Assembly (NCBI GenBank): GCA_030704615.1
Contig: CM060732.1
Location: forward strand, 65,269,053 to 65,329,052
DNA length: 60,000 bases
Source of the DNA: Takakia lepidozioides
Lineage: Eukaryota > Streptophyta > Takakiopsida > Takakiales > Takakiaceae
Reading direction: 5' to 3'
Below the pieces are notes generated by a model. It worked only from the letters and a program-made list of their open reading frames with translations. It made no database searches and was not told the DNA's origin. Shown here one piece after another: positions 21,709 through 32,984 of this stretch. Both the position numbers and the translations under genes were made by a program. The stretch's first letter is position 1. Each line of letters starts with the position of its first letter.

Positions 21709-24700
21709 ATGGCTCCGAATTCCTACGCTATAGTTTGCTGTCCTCCGCAACTTGGGAGAGCCTGGATCCCAAACGAGGGAGGACTTTGCAGAGTGACTGA
21801 AACTTACCTTTGTTCCAAATTCAAGCTCAAACCGGGCACAGTTTATTTGGAAGAAGAAAGGAAGGATGTTCCTGGACAGGTTGACGAGACCATTGTCGTG
21901 CTAGGTAACGACGGAGGTTGCGGAATCGAATGGCACGTTCCCCCGTCAGACACCATCCTGTACCGAGCTGTGGGAATGCCCATTCCCTTTCCGAATCAGT
22001 CGCTGCCCACACCATCCACAAAGGAGTCCGGAAACCGAGAGGCGGCCACTGCCAACAGAGAGGTATGCAACGATAATCATTCCCGACCTGGACCGTCAAG
22101 ACCCTCCATAGCTTCTCGTGTGGACGTATTCGACATTTCCGACGAGGAAGATGATTGCATTGAGGTACCCATGTCCTCCACACGGTCGTTCAAATCCGGC
22201 ATGGACGTCTCTGTAGGTGCTACGCATGTGCCCTCGAGCATAACTCCAACCCGGTCCATTGTGCAGCTCCTACGACAACATCACCTCGATGGTTCTCGCT
22301 CCGAGCTGGCTGCTCTCGACTATGCCAAATTCCCAGTCAGAAAGGTAACTTTTCTGCCTCCCGAAGTCGATGGCAATGTCATCTTCGAGTTTCCACCTGT
22401 TTCTTCGTCAAAGAAAGCCTCGGGGATGTTAACAGACATGGATCGAAAGCATGACGGACACCCCTGGTGTGTGACGAAGACCAGTAGCACGAAAATTGCT
22501 GATGGTGTTCGTGTACGATATGTCCTCTGTGCGGGGAAGCTGAGGTGCCTCAATCCCACCTGCTTCCACTTTCTCTCCAAAGGAGGGCGGAGAAACGAGA
22601 CGGATTGGACTGGCACAACGCATCATCCATTCATTGTCTCCAGCCAAGCTCCTGCGGGTTCTTTCAAGTGTGCACATTGCAAAGAACCACCGACGTGCAT
22701 GTCCATGTGCAGAGCCAAGCAATATTACGTTATCCATTTGCTCCCGGACTTGACTAGAGCTTGCATACACGTTGGGGTCCACTGCCACCCCTTGGCGAGA
22801 GGCAACATGCGTGAGGCTGTGCAGGAAGCACACGACATCATAAAAGAGGAGGTGAAATTGAGCCCCGGAGCCAGACCAAAGCAGATTCAGCTGAAGGCAG
22901 CCCACAAGATTGCTCTTGGCAAAATCATGTCTGAAGATGGTTCCGACCGAGAGCCCTTGACCGAAGACGAGATGCGTGACCTCTTGGAGTCCGTCTCGCA
23001 CGTTTGTAGTCCGAATGTGCGGAATCACATCGTATCTTGCAAGCAGGAGTTCGGCAGGGGGTCGGACATGTACTCAATCCTGGAGGTGAAACGAATGACT
23101 GGATATGACTACATCCAAGGTAGCAGGTTTCCAGGGCAAGGCAGCGAATCCGATCGTTGTTACATTTTCAAAATGTCGACGTGTGGGCCTGGGAGTGGAG
23201 TCGACTTGGTCACTCGCATGACAACTGGAAACTTGTCGAATGCTTGGGTGATGTTTGATCACATCAAGCGAATTACAAACCATCAGTGGGTGACTATGGG
23301 TGCGCATGTTTATGACTATCACTCCAAGAGGCTCATGACGATTGCAATCTGCGAGATGAAAGGGGAGGACACACAGTCCGAGATGCATCTGTGGGAGGGC
23401 ATAAACCAGCAGATGGCAAGGGCGGGATTGCCAGAGCCCAATTTCAGGGGATTCATGGCAGACAACGCTCAGGCCAACTGGGCAGCGGTGCGGCGTGTGT
23501 ACGGTGAGGACCCCAATGTTCCAATGGAGGGGAAAGAGAGATCCTGTGGATTCCATTGGATGCAGAGTCTATCCCACTACACTACCAAATTTGTTGCTAG
23601 CTCATTCCAGGCTGAACACCGTGTCCTTTGTACGGCGTGGAAGGATGCACCCACATTTGATGACGCGGAGGTTAAGTTTGCTATCATCGAGGCTTGGTGG
23701 AACACGTCAGGTGCAGTGGAGACAACCAATCTGGGAGCATTGCACAGCTGGTTGGGGTGGTGGCATTTTCGGTATCGACAGTTCGGACAGTACATGCGGG
23801 AGGTAGGCTGCTGTCATTTTCGTTCATTTGTCTTTCTGTTACGGACATTTCGATTGGTCCCTCACCGTTGTTTGTGTCCTTCTAGGAGCGGTGCTTGGAT
23901 TCCGACACGGACATGCCGAACACGAATATGGCAGAATCGGTCCACTCCTCCTGGCGAGCGTCTTCTGCCGCACATCTGGTGGACGTAGTGACGGCCACAA
24001 CGGAGGACATCGACAGAGCAATCATGCAGCAAGCCACGTACTACAAGTTCCTGAGCGGCAAACAATGGGGCTTTGGGCCGGACAGGGAGGAATTGTTGGT
24101 ACGAACAGCTTCGAGGTCCAAGAATCCAGTGAAATGGGCGACAGCATTGCGAGAGAAGATCAAAGGGACGCCTCTGCACCGCAGAGGTGAACACCTAGAG
24201 GGGGACGTCCGGACTCGCCCTGTCAGGCGGAGGATTGAAGAGGAACCCGGGTGCGAAGAGGATTCCTGGAGATCCGACAGGAACATTCGGACAGCACCTC
24301 GAGGTCCCGTCATGTTGCCGCACAATGTGTCTTCCAGCAGTGGAAGCCCAAGAAATTCCAGATCGCCGTCGCCTTCAACCGGGGATTTCGTGCAACAAAT
24401 TCCCACCGCTCCCTTGCCCCACATTCCGCCCGCTGTTATGCAGTATGGCCAAGCCATTGTGGAGACGACTGTGTCTGCCTCACAGTGGAGAATTGCTCGC
24501 ACAAAGCCGTCGTTTCGAGGAAGGTGTTCCGCAATTCGTGTGGATACACGGCAACGTTGTTTAGAGATGATAAGGAGGAATCCAGATGGGGCTGTCCCTG
24601 CTCCTACTTTTACAGGAAGATTTGTCCATGCAAAGTTTGCGGAGGCGACAACCACCCAGTTCTGGTTCTGCAGGTACGACATTATGACTTGCGTGTATGG

Positions 24701-25316
24701 AAAGCCCAAGTACGGCATACAGACAATGCCAGAGGCTCCCCCGGTGTGGCCGGTGGAACCAGGCTGCGATCTGAGTCAGGTTGAGGCCGACGCCCTTACC
24801 GCCGCAGGATTTCGGATGGTGCAGCGCACTGACGTGCCCAGACAACCATTTCCGCTTCCACAGCCTCCACCACCGACCCCTGTGAGAGCAAGAACAATGG
24901 GACACGACAGCTCTAAGCATCCTACACACCGTTGGGGGAAACCGAAGAGGCGGCGACCTCCCTCAAAAGTGAACGAGACAAGGATGGGGAATGCACTTCG
25001 GATGAACTGTACAATCCAGAGCTCGACAGAAGTGCCCCCACCAGGATTCGGGCGTGTGTATCAGATGGCCACGGCGGGCTCAGCTGTTCGCAATGAGGTG
25101 TACACCATCACCATTTCAGAATTACCCACCTGCAATTGCACCGACTTCCAGATCATGGCGAACAAGGGGGCATCATACTGCCCTTGCAAGCATTTGTACT
25201 ACGTGTACCTAAAGAGACTCCGTTGTAATTCCACAACTCATCACTTCATACATGCACCAGGGTTGAGCCCCCAGGAGGTTCACACTCTTCTGAATATGGA
25301 TCCAGGGGACCAGTGA
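21709..25316 (+). CDS. P2 SWIM zinc-finger, MULE-like transposase (intact, one intron)
   Basis: Exon 1 is 21709-23802 and exon 2 is 23886-25316; the 83-bp intron is GTAGG...TCTAG, and the same junction is seen in P1 and P6. The product is about 1,174 aa with no internal stop. The start aligns with P1 and P6. In order: N-terminal KPGTVYLEEERKD region, acidic linker, Cys/His-rich FKCAHCKEPPTCMSMC with RACIHVGVHCHPLARG, then a MULE-like core (AWVMFDHIKR, FMADNAQANWAAVRRVYG, ERSCGFHW giving the C-x2-H signature). A basic, Ser/Pro-rich region follows, then a C-terminal SWIM finger, CNCTDF...CPCKHLYY, near 25130-25200. It should cut and join element ends. Catalytic acids were not mapped with certainty. 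It is the only complete copy in the window. Confidence 0.85.
23803..23885 (+). other. Conserved transposase intron
   Basis: GT at 23803 and TCTAG at 23885 join ...YMRE to ERCLDSDTDMP in phase 0. P1 (acceptor near 17125) and P6 (donor near 38163, acceptor before NMSLEDIADMP) have an intron at the same place, so it predates the split of these lineages. Confidence 0.8.
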
Positions 25317-25649
25317 GCTTGGCTTGCGGTCCACATACAATGGTACGCCCATCGGATAGTAGAACTGTACTGCTGCCAGTACCTCAGACTCTGGCCACAC
25401 AAAGGTCCGACATATGTCTTGCCTACCAGTAACCTGTTTTGATCGAACTAAGATATTACTATATCGTTCACTTGTTTCCACGTGCATGTATTTTTGTATG
25501 TTGGAGGGTTCATGTTTTTCTGCTTTCCGAAAACTTGCTCTCCTCATTCGACCTCCGACAAGGAAATGCGGCGCCGAATTTCCAAGTATCGTCGTAGGTA
25601 CCCCCAGAGGCGGCCTTCGCCAACACCAAACCGCTCCGAAATTTCGCAC
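25209..25649 (-). CDS. Possible P2 third ORF, tail-to-tail with the transposase
   Basis: A minus-strand frame ends inside the 3' end of the transposase gene. The stretch ICRTFVWPESEVLAAVQFYY shows weak positional similarity to IYRRQTGVIFPKAHDIIVFL in the P5 third ORF (50986-51537), which has the same orientation and place. The 5' part runs through GGCGCC repeat and is unlikely to be coding. It may be a decayed remnant or chance. Confidence 0.2.
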   Translation of the reverse strand: MRNFGAVWCWRRPPLGVPTTILGNSAPHFLVGGRMRRASFRKAEKHEPSNIQKYMHVETSERYSNILVRSKQVTGRQDICRTFVWPESEVLAAVQFYYPMGVPLYVDRKPSSLVPWIHIQKSVNLLGAQPWCMYEVMSCGITTESL

Positions 25650-25680
25650 GTGCGAACCCTAATGCGGCACCCTATTTCCC
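25557..25680. repeat. P2 right-side palindromes (short)
   Basis: Two imperfect copies, GGAAATGCGGCGCCGAATTTCC near 25562 and AATGCGGCACCCTATTTCC near 25660, downstream of the transposase. They occupy the place of the right-side arrays of P3 and P5. Confidence 0.6.
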
Positions 25681-25689
25681 AGTTCAGTT

Positions 25690-26058
25690 GCAAACCTTTC
25701 CCGCCGAATACCCGAAGAAGACAGAATTGTGAAGTACTGCATACTGTATTGGTGCAGACTCCATTGGTTCAATCGCGGCAAAAGGGTCAGCTTCATTCCA
25801 ATGTTAAGGCATGTAAAACCGCGGAATACTCTATACAGGCCAGTATGCGACGTCCTTTTGCAGTGGTATACTGGATTTCCCGTTGCACGGTCACTTATTT
25901 CCATGAGCGGATCTATAAAACCATGAGCGGACTTGTTACTGACGACATATCTTCGCCGCATTACATGATCTGGAACGTCCAAAAACGGCAAGGTCAAATA
26001 AAAAACTATTATTTTAATACTTGTTTAATCTGCCGCATTTCCAAATTTGGAGGAGTCC
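25690..26058. other. P2 right subterminal region without recognised gene
   Basis: No convincing coding sequence. Short minus- and plus-strand frames have no similarity to other copies of the family. Confidence 0.4.
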
Positions 26059-26161
26059 GCTCATGAAATCCGCGTATCTTAGACTTCGGCTCACCGCTCA
26101 TGCGGCTCATGCGGCTCATGGCTCATGGCTCATGGTTTCTGCTCATGAAATAGTAAACCTC
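26059..26161. repeat. P2 right end: GCTCATG cluster and terminal inverted repeat
   Basis: Seven GCTCATG copies run into GCTCATGAAATAGTAAACCTC (26141-26161). Its reverse complement begins GAGGTTTACTATTTCATGAG, identical to the left end of P5. The adjoining 26162-26170, GGTGGGAGA, is the predicted target duplication. Confidence 0.85.
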
Positions 26162-26335
26162 GGTGGGAGAGCTCTCGAAGAAGGGCCCACCTCCCCACCA
26201 CAAACTGTTCTTATGAAGGTCATAAAATGGGAAAGCAATGGAGTACCCAATTGGGAAGGGGTGGTAAGGAGTGTAGGATTTGGCTGATGTGTGGGGCCAT
26301 GTGTAGAGATAAAAATTTGGGACCTTTATTAACCT
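26162..26335. other. Flank between P2 and the reverse gypsy body
   Basis: No ORF or repeat recognised. It may be 3' untranslated sequence of the reverse gypsy copy, into which P2 would then have inserted. Confidence 0.3.
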
Positions 26336-28074
26336 TACGGGTACACTTTCCATGGTGATTTAAGCTTAGAAGCTTTAATCTTTTCCTTCTTCTGCAACCA
26401 GAGAACCAAATCTCCCGTCTTAAAAGTCTTTAATTTGCCTTCATCAAACTGTTCCTTTCTCTTCATCTGCATTCTAGTCATGTTATCAGCTGCATCAGCA
26501 CGTATTTCTTCCACATGGTATAATTCATGTTTCCTGACCTTAATTGAATCTTGCAATTCCATTCTCTTTCCCCATTCCGTTCTCATGGTAGGTAACATGA
26601 ATTCCACTGGAAGTAAAGCTTCCATACCATAAACTAATTGGAATGGTGTATACTTAGTGGTGACTTTATATGAAGTCCTGTATGACCACAAAGCTGTCAG
26701 CAGCTTTGTATCCCAATCCGTTCTATTTGCATTGACTATCTTAGCCAAGATAGTACGTAGTATTTTGTTGGTAGCATCTGCCTGCCCATTACCCTGTGGG
26801 TAATATGTTGTACTCTTCCTATGCACAATCATGAACTCTTTAGTCAATAATTCAATGGTCTCATTAATGAAGTGACTTCCCTGATCACTGATAAATTCCA
26901 AGGGACAGCCAAATCGTGTAAGTATGTTCTCATACAGGAACCTTGTTGTGGACTTGGCTGTGTTGTCCCTCAAAGCTTTAGCTTCCACCCACTTCGTAGT
27001 ATAATCAGTGGCTGTAATTATGTACCTGTTCTGTGTATTCTTGGCTGATGGGTTAATTGGTCCAACAAAGTCTAGTCCCCATTTCTGAAATGGTTCCGTA
27101 GGCATTGTAGGATGCAAAGCCATCTTCCCAGATCTCTGCAAAGGTCCTAGCCTCTGACATTCATCACAACTCTGACAATACTTGTGTACATCTTTGAACA
27201 AAGTAGGCTACCAGTAACCTGCATGTAGTATCTTCCTACTGGTAGTCTCTTCTCCAAAATGACCTCCTGCCACTCCTTTATGAACTTCCTCCAAAACTTT
27301 ATTAACTTCATGGTGGTATAAGCATCGCTTCAGCACTCCATCTGGTCCTAGCTTATAGATTCTGCTCCCTACCATAGTGTAAGGTAGAGCCATGATAACA
27401 ATTCTCTTTCTTTGCTCCTTTCCATAACTTGGTGGGCACTGACCATGAGCAAGGTAGTATCTGATTGGCCACTGCCAATCTAACCAGTCATCTGCACTTC
27501 CCTACACCTCCATTGCAAATAGACTCGCATCTGGTAATTGATCATCTACTCCCGTGGCTGGTTCTCTTGTTGATAACCGTGACAAGTGATCCGCCACAAG
27601 ATGCAGCCTCCCAGGCTTGTAAACAACCTCGAACTCAAACTCGTGCAAGATTATCAACCATCTTGCTATTCTTCCGCTTATCATAGGTTTGTTTACCAGG
27701 TATATCAGAGCCTGGTGATCCACATAGAACATAAACTTCTTGCCCAACAGGTAATGCCTAAATTTCTTCACTGCATAGATCATTGCCAATGCTTCTCTTT
27801 CCGTTGTGCTATAATTTCTTTCAACATTGTTCATCAATCGGCTAGCATAGTACACAGGTGAATCTATCCTTCCTGTAACATTTTGGGCTAACTCTGCTCC
27901 CAGTGCTTCTCCTGAAGCATCATAGTGAACATGAAATATTTCCTGCCAATGAGGATTAATCAGCACAGATGTAGTTGTTACTGACAATGTAAGTTCCTCA
28001 AAAGCCTGCTGACATTCAGGTGTCCATGCAAACACTGCATCTTTCTTCAGAAGTTTGCTCAATGGTGCTGCTAT
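26335..28074 (-). pseudogene. Reverse gypsy copy: RNase H and integrase with nonsense codons
   Basis: From 28074 leftward: a TAG at 28072-28074 (RRYA*IAAPLSKLL), then RNase H (YDASGEALGAELAQ, STTEREALAMIYAV, FYVDHQAL). A second TAG follows FAMEV, then the integrase zinc-binding part with HFGEE. A third TAG after HAGYW comes before PTLFKDVHKYCQSCDECQRLG and the DDE core (LDFVGP, ISDQGSHF, GNGQADATNK). In the last motif the catalytic Glu appears as Asp (GQAD, versus GQAE in the first copy). Where the other copy can be compared, the nonsense codons look like single transitions. Not functional. Confidence 0.88.
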
Positions 28075-31000
28075 CTATGCATACCGTCTGACAAATCTTC
28101 TGTAATAGCTGGTTTGTCCCATGAATCTCCTTAGACTCTTAGCATTTACTGGTGGTGGAGAGGCTTTAATGGCCTCTGTCTTCCTGGGATCCACAAGAAG
28201 TCCCCTCTTACACACAATGTGTCCCAGAAGTACCCCTGAGTTCACACAGAAAGTACATTTTTCTGGATTCAGGCCCAGACCTCTCATTCTGCATCTGGCC
28301 AGACATAACTCCAATTTATGCAAGTGCTCATTCTTAGAGCTGTACACACTGAAATCATCCAAGAATACCTGCATGAAATCATCCAGATACTCATGAAAAG
28401 ATTCACTTATCACTCTCTGAAAGGTTGCTGGTGCATTACAAAGTCCAAAGGGCATGACTTTGTATGCATAAGCACCCCAGTCTGTGATGAAAGCTCTCTT
28501 TCCCTGGTCTTCTTCTGCCACTTGCACTTGATTATAACCACTGAAGCCATCCATGAATGAGTACATCTCATGGCCTGCCACAGTGTCCAATACTGCTTCT
28601 GTGAATGGCAAGGGAAATGGATCTTTCTTCGTGCAAGCATTCAACTTCTTATAGTTCACACAAACTCTCAGTTTACCATTCTTCTTGGGAACTATCACAA
28701 TGGGTGACAACCAAGTTGTATAGTCTATTGGGTATATAAACTTAGCCTCAGCCAACTTCTTGATCTCTTCTCCAACCTTCTGTGCATAGTTGGGATTCAT
28801 TCTGTACCTTGCCTGCTTGATTGGTACTGACCCTGGTTCCAATTCAATCTTATGCTGACAGATTTCAGGTGGTATCCCTTTTAGATCCTCATAGCTCCAA
28901 GCAAATACATCTCCGTATTTGATGAACAAACTCTTAGCTTCTTCAAAGAATTCTGGCTCCAAATCAGCTCCTACCTTCACCATCCTCGGTTCCTCTTCAG
29001 TTCCCACATTCACTTCCCTCACCTGCTCATCAGCTGTGATTGTCCAACCAGTCACCACTTCATCCTGTAAACTCACAGTGGCTGGTTCCTCTAGGATTTC
29101 CATTTCTCCTTCTCTTTCTTCATAGAAATGTGATGGGTAACTGCTGGTTTCCTCTTCAATTGGTGTTGTTGACACTACACCACAGCAGATACCTCTTAAA
29201 CAACTTAGGCCTTCCAGCCGCATCGCAACCTGCTCCCACTCTGGGTGTGCAGCGAACAGGGTAGCTTCCTGCTCCTCATCCAGTCCTCCCCTCCAATCAT
29301 ACTCTCTGACCCCTCGAGGTCTTCTCGTAGCAGGTAATCTACTAGATTTCTTTGTGGTAATTTGTATCTCGTGCATCCCATTATGTACGGTTAGTAACTG
29401 AGAATTCCAGTCATGGAATACCCTGGCCTGTTTCAGCCACGGACGTCCCAATAATAAGGAGTAAGCCTCCATGACTTCATCCATCTTCAACACAGTTACT
29501 GTGATCATAAAGATCATCTTCGGTATCTGTATCTTAACTCTTCTTATCAATCCCAATGGCTGTACACTTCTTTGATCTGCCATTGTTACTGTAAATGGGG
29601 CTGGTTTCATGTTACTTAGACCAAGCTTCTTCCTTAATTGGTCTGTCATGATATTTACTCCAGAGCCTCCATCTATCAGTACATCAGTTAGTTTTGTGCT
29701 TCCAATTCTCAATTGGATTACTGGCATAGAATCATCAAAGTCCATGACTGTTTCTCGCCCTTCCGGCTTCACATTATAACTGGTCACCTTGCTGTTCAGG
29801 TCTGTGTTTCCTGTCTCCTGGGCAATTCGATTGATTGCTTGATACAGCCTGTGTCTACAATAAGGTGCCACAGCCAATAGCTGTCCAATGGTAATCTCTG
29901 CTTTGGTCTGGCATATTACTTCAGCCAAAGTCCCTTCATTACTTTGCATGTCTGCAACTTCTTTCTTTCTTTCATCCTCATTCACTTCTTCTTCTCCATT
30001 AGAATCAGAGGAATCTGCCACAGGAATATCAGTACTCTTCTGCATTTCCCTTATGGTATCTGCCACTTCCTTGTGCAGTTCCTTCTCATCTCTCCAAGCC
30101 TCATCATCTTCAGGCATATCACTGCCATCTTCATTATCATCATCTTCTTCAACTACTGGAGGTATTAGTTTGGTTTTGCTTCTTGTTACTATCGTTGTAC
30201 TTACTTCTGGTACAACACATGGCCTAACCATGTGAGCTGCCACCACTGGGCCCTCATTCATAAGAGCTCTCATCTCATTCTGGTGTCTAATCCAGAATGA
30301 ACAGGCTTCCTTGCGATGTCCTGGCTGATTACAATAGTAACACAGTTCTTCACCATTGGGTCCTCGCCCTTGGTCTGCTCTTGGATTATTTCTGTAATCC
30401 TGATTCCCTGGCTGGTAATTCCCCCTTGGATTACCTTGATAGTTGCCTCTGGAATTTCCTTGGTAATTCCCTCTTGAATTACCTCTCCCTTCCATGCCAT
30501 TGTTATAACCACCAGGCCTACCATAGTGGTCCTGATCATTGTTTCTTCTTGGCTGGGGTTGCACTTGATACACCCTAACTTGCCTAGGTTCTCTTGCAGC
30601 TGTCCTTTTGTTGTAGTAACAATTCTCAGTAGAATGGTTATCCATCTTACAGATAGTATAGTGTTTCTCCTTCATGTTGCATTCAGTGGTGGTATGGCCT
30701 TCATTCTGACACTTTGCACACCAAACACCCTTCCTCCAATGTGTTGCAGCCTCTGTGGCATACTTCTTCAAGACTTCTTCTAATCTTTTCTCATAGTTAT
30801 CCCTCTTCAACTTCTCCTTTCTCTTACTCTTCCTTTTCAGTTCTTGCTCTTTTTCTTCATCTGACTCATCCTCAGAGTCATCATCATCCCTTTTCTCTCT
30901 CCTGAGCATTCCCAATTGCTCAATTCTGTTTGTTGTTTCAAATGCCTCCTCCACTGTATTATGGGGTAACATATCCACTTTCTTCTGCAACTCTGGTCTT

Positions 31001-31137
31001 AGTCCACTCACAAACCAAGTCTTCTGTAAACCTGGTGCTGGTACAGCAGCCAGCTTTTTCATCAGCAATTCCATCTTTTCCATATACTCCTCAACAGTTT
31101 CATGCTTCTTTTGCTTTAACTGTTCCATACACTTCAT
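28075..31137 (-). CDS. Reverse gypsy copy: gag C-terminus, protease and RT in one open frame
   Basis: A 1,020-codon open frame, the best-preserved polyprotein segment in the window. It contains the gag spacer, CCHC knuckles (CAKCQNEGHTTTEC, CTIC-type KMDNHSTENC, CYYCNQPGHRKEAC), the protease segment DVLIDGGSGVNIM and RT with VFLDDF. It shows that the gag and protease frames are fused in the ancestral element, so the breaks at 6460-7756 in the first copy are secondary. A frameshift near 31137-31193 separates it from the upstream gag segment, and a TAG ends it before RNase H. Confidence 0.9.
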   Translation of the reverse strand: MKCMEQLKQKKHETVEEYMEKMELLMKKLAAVPAPGLQKTWFVSGLRPELQKKVDMLPHNTVEEAFETTNRIEQLGMLRREKRDDDDSEDESDEEKEQELKRKSKRKEKLKRDNYEKRLEEVLKKYATEAATHWRKGVWCAKCQNEGHTTTECNMKEKHYTICKMDNHSTENCYYNKRTAAREPRQVRVYQVQPQPRRNNDQDHYGRPGGYNNGMEGRGNSRGNYQGNSRGNYQGNPRGNYQPGNQDYRNNPRADQGRGPNGEELCYYCNQPGHRKEACSFWIRHQNEMRALMNEGPVVAAHMVRPCVVPEVSTTIVTRSKTKLIPPVVEEDDDNEDGSDMPEDDEAWRDEKELHKEVADTIREMQKSTDIPVADSSDSNGEEEVNEDERKKEVADMQSNEGTLAEVICQTKAEITIGQLLAVAPYCRHRLYQAINRIAQETGNTDLNSKVTSYNVKPEGRETVMDFDDSMPVIQLRIGSTKLTDVLIDGGSGVNIMTDQLRKKLGLSNMKPAPFTVTMADQRSVQPLGLIRRVKIQIPKMIFMITVTVLKMDEVMEAYSLLLGRPWLKQARVFHDWNSQLLTVHNGMHEIQITTKKSSRLPATRRPRGVREYDWRGGLDEEQEATLFAAHPEWEQVAMRLEGLSCLRGICCGVVSTTPIEEETSSYPSHFYEEREGEMEILEEPATVSLQDEVVTGWTITADEQVREVNVGTEEEPRMVKVGADLEPEFFEEAKSLFIKYGDVFAWSYEDLKGIPPEICQHKIELEPGSVPIKQARYRMNPNYAQKVGEEIKKLAEAKFIYPIDYTTWLSPIVIVPKKNGKLRVCVNYKKLNACTKKDPFPLPFTEAVLDTVAGHEMYSFMDGFSGYNQVQVAEEDQGKRAFITDWGAYAYKVMPFGLCNAPATFQRVISESFHEYLDDFMQVFLDDFSVYSSKNEHLHKLELCLARCRMRGLGLNPEKCTFCVNSGVLLGHIVCKRGLLVDPRKTEAIKASPPPVNAKSLRRFMGQTSYYRRFVRRYA

Positions 31138-31189
31138 CCTCAGTTTTACTTGTCCTGAACCTATTTCGGAATGTTGTATTCAAGCCATT

Positions 31190-31660
31190 CTAGGTTAGGA
31201 AATGATTATTAGGAAATCTTGCATACCATTCACTTGCTTTCTTGATAAGTGAACAAGGAAACAATCTCATCTTGGCATCATCGCCATTCTCATTGTTCAC
31301 TATACACATGTGCTCAAATTGGCTAATGTGTACATCGGGATCCCCCTTTCCTGAATATATTGGAAAAGGTGGTTTTGCCCGTGTTGGTTGTAACGCCATC
31401 TGTGGCCCTACCCTCTTCCCACTGACAGGTGCTGGCACCCTTGCTGGTGCTGGTCCTTGAGGACCTGTTGTAGTTGTGGTGGATCTTCCACCAAGTGGTG
31501 GCCCCTGAGCACTCCCTGCTACTGGCCCCACAATATTCACAGTATTCCCAACTCCAGTTGCACTACTTCCCACACTCCCTGTCCCCCCAGAGCCAGATCC
31601 AGGCAGCCCGCCTGATCCCCCTGAGCCGATACCTTCGTTGGCCTGTGATCCAAGTGCTCC
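31190..31660 (-). pseudogene. Reverse gypsy copy: gag capsid 5' fragment
   Basis: GALGSQANEGIGSGGSGG through PPFPIYSGKGDPDVHISQF to NNHFLT. It is colinear with 5868-6335 of the first gypsy copy and is cut at its N-terminal side by P3 transposase sequence. Confidence 0.85.
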
Positions 31661-32828
31661 AGCGGCGGCCTTGCGAGAGGGCCTTCGGGACACGCCATTG
31701 CTGCGAAGAGGCCAACATTTGGAAGGAGATGTTCATACCCGTCCAGTGAGACGAAGACTTGACGAGGCACCTGGCGGAGAAGAGGATTCATGGCGAGCTG
31801 ACAAGAATATTCGCACGCTCCCTCGTGGTCCGGTGATGTTGCCCGAGGAGGTCTCGTCAAGCACCGCAAGTCCTGCACGTTCAAGATCGTCATCTCCTTT
31901 GAGCACAGGGCGCGTGCCCCGGCATCATAACGAGCCATCTGTAGTAAAGCAGTACAACATTCCCATTGTGGAGACAAGAGTGTCGGAGTCACAGTGGAGA
32001 ATTGCAAGGACATTGCCGGCATTTTGAGGGAAGTGCTGCGCCATCCGGGTGGATACGAGAGCACGCTGTGGTGAGATGATTCGGAGGAACCCACACGGTG
32101 CTGTACCTGCACCTTGTTTCAGCGGTAGATTTTTGACTCCCACATTTGCTCACGCCACAACGCAGACATTTTGGTTCTGTAGGCACGACATAATGACCTG
32201 TGTATTTGGCAAGCCCAAGTACGGGATTCAGGGAATGCCGGAGCCTCCAGACGTCTGGCCTGTTGCACCGGGTTGCAGCCTCTCTCAGAATGAGGCGGAT
32301 GCTCTATCTGCAGCAGGATTTCGAATGGTGCAACGCACAGACATCCCGGCCCACGCATTTCCGGTTCCTCAGACCCAGCCATTGCAGACTGCTCGGTCCA
32401 GTAGAGACGGATTGGACAATTCTGCACATCCCACAATGCGATTCGGAAGAGTGAAGAGACGACACCCTCCCAACAAGTTGAATGAGACTCGGATTGCCAA
32501 TGCTCTTGGGATGGCTTGCACTATTCAGAGCTCCGTGGACGTACCTCCACCCGGCCTTGGGCGTGTGTATCGGATGGCAACGGCCGGCTCGGCTGTACGC
32601 GATGATGTATACACAATTACGATTGGAGTGGAGCCGACTTGCAATTGTACGGACTTCTCGTTGATGGAAGCAAAGAAGGGTTCGAAGTATTATCCGTGCA
32701 AGCATTTGTATTACATCTACCTGAAGAGGTTGAGGATGAACGTGACTATTGATGACTTTATTCATGCACCGGCGTTGAGCGTGAACGAGCTGCACAAACT
32801 CCTCCTTAGGGATTCCAGAAATCATTGA
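31661..32828 (+). pseudogene. P3 transposase C-terminal fragment with SWIM finger
   Basis: Starts inside the protein at ALREGLRDTPLLRRGQHLEG (P2: ALREKIKGTPLHRRGEHLEG) and runs to the normal C-terminus, ...NELHKLLLRDSRNH. The SWIM motif is intact: CNCTDFSLMEAKKGSKYYPC, then KHLYYIYLKRL. One nonsense codon, TGA at 32025-32027, replaces the CGA arginine of P2 (SFRGRCSAIRVDTR), a C-to-T change at a CpG. Everything upstream, including the MULE core, is replaced by the reverse gypsy body. Confidence 0.88.
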
Positions 32829-32984
32829 TGGGGCAAACGGAATCCTCCATATGGATATTTTCAAATGCATTTTGCTGTATCAGACTTTTTTTTGCAGTGT
32901 AATGAAATGCACCCCAAAACTCCTGGAATGAGGCAATATTCCATTCAAACTGAGATCCAACAGAAGCAGTTGTGGGGCCATTTC

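Larger units (their letters stand above)
17822..26161 (+). mobile_element. P2, phased-palindrome MULE-like transposon, left end in the gap
   Basis: The order matches P5: a minus-strand gene (17822-19013), a palindrome array (19600-21271), a plus-strand transposase (21709-25316), a few further palindromes (25557-25680), GCTCATG repeats and a right terminal repeat ending at 26161. The right terminal repeat is identical over 21 bp to the left terminal repeat of P5. The 9 bp after the end, GGTGGGAGA, is the expected target duplication; its left copy is not visible and should lie in the gap. Confidence 0.8.
26336..31660 (-). mobile_element. Second gypsy copy, reverse, body only, no LTRs
   Basis: Minus-strand gag, protease, RT, RNase H and integrase are colinear with 5868-11130 of the first gypsy element. 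It stops at SPWKVYP (about 26340) at the integrase end. At the gag end it stops at GALGSQANE, where it meets P3 transposase sequence without LTR or target duplication. It is therefore a truncated or recombined copy, or an assembly join. Confidence 0.88.
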
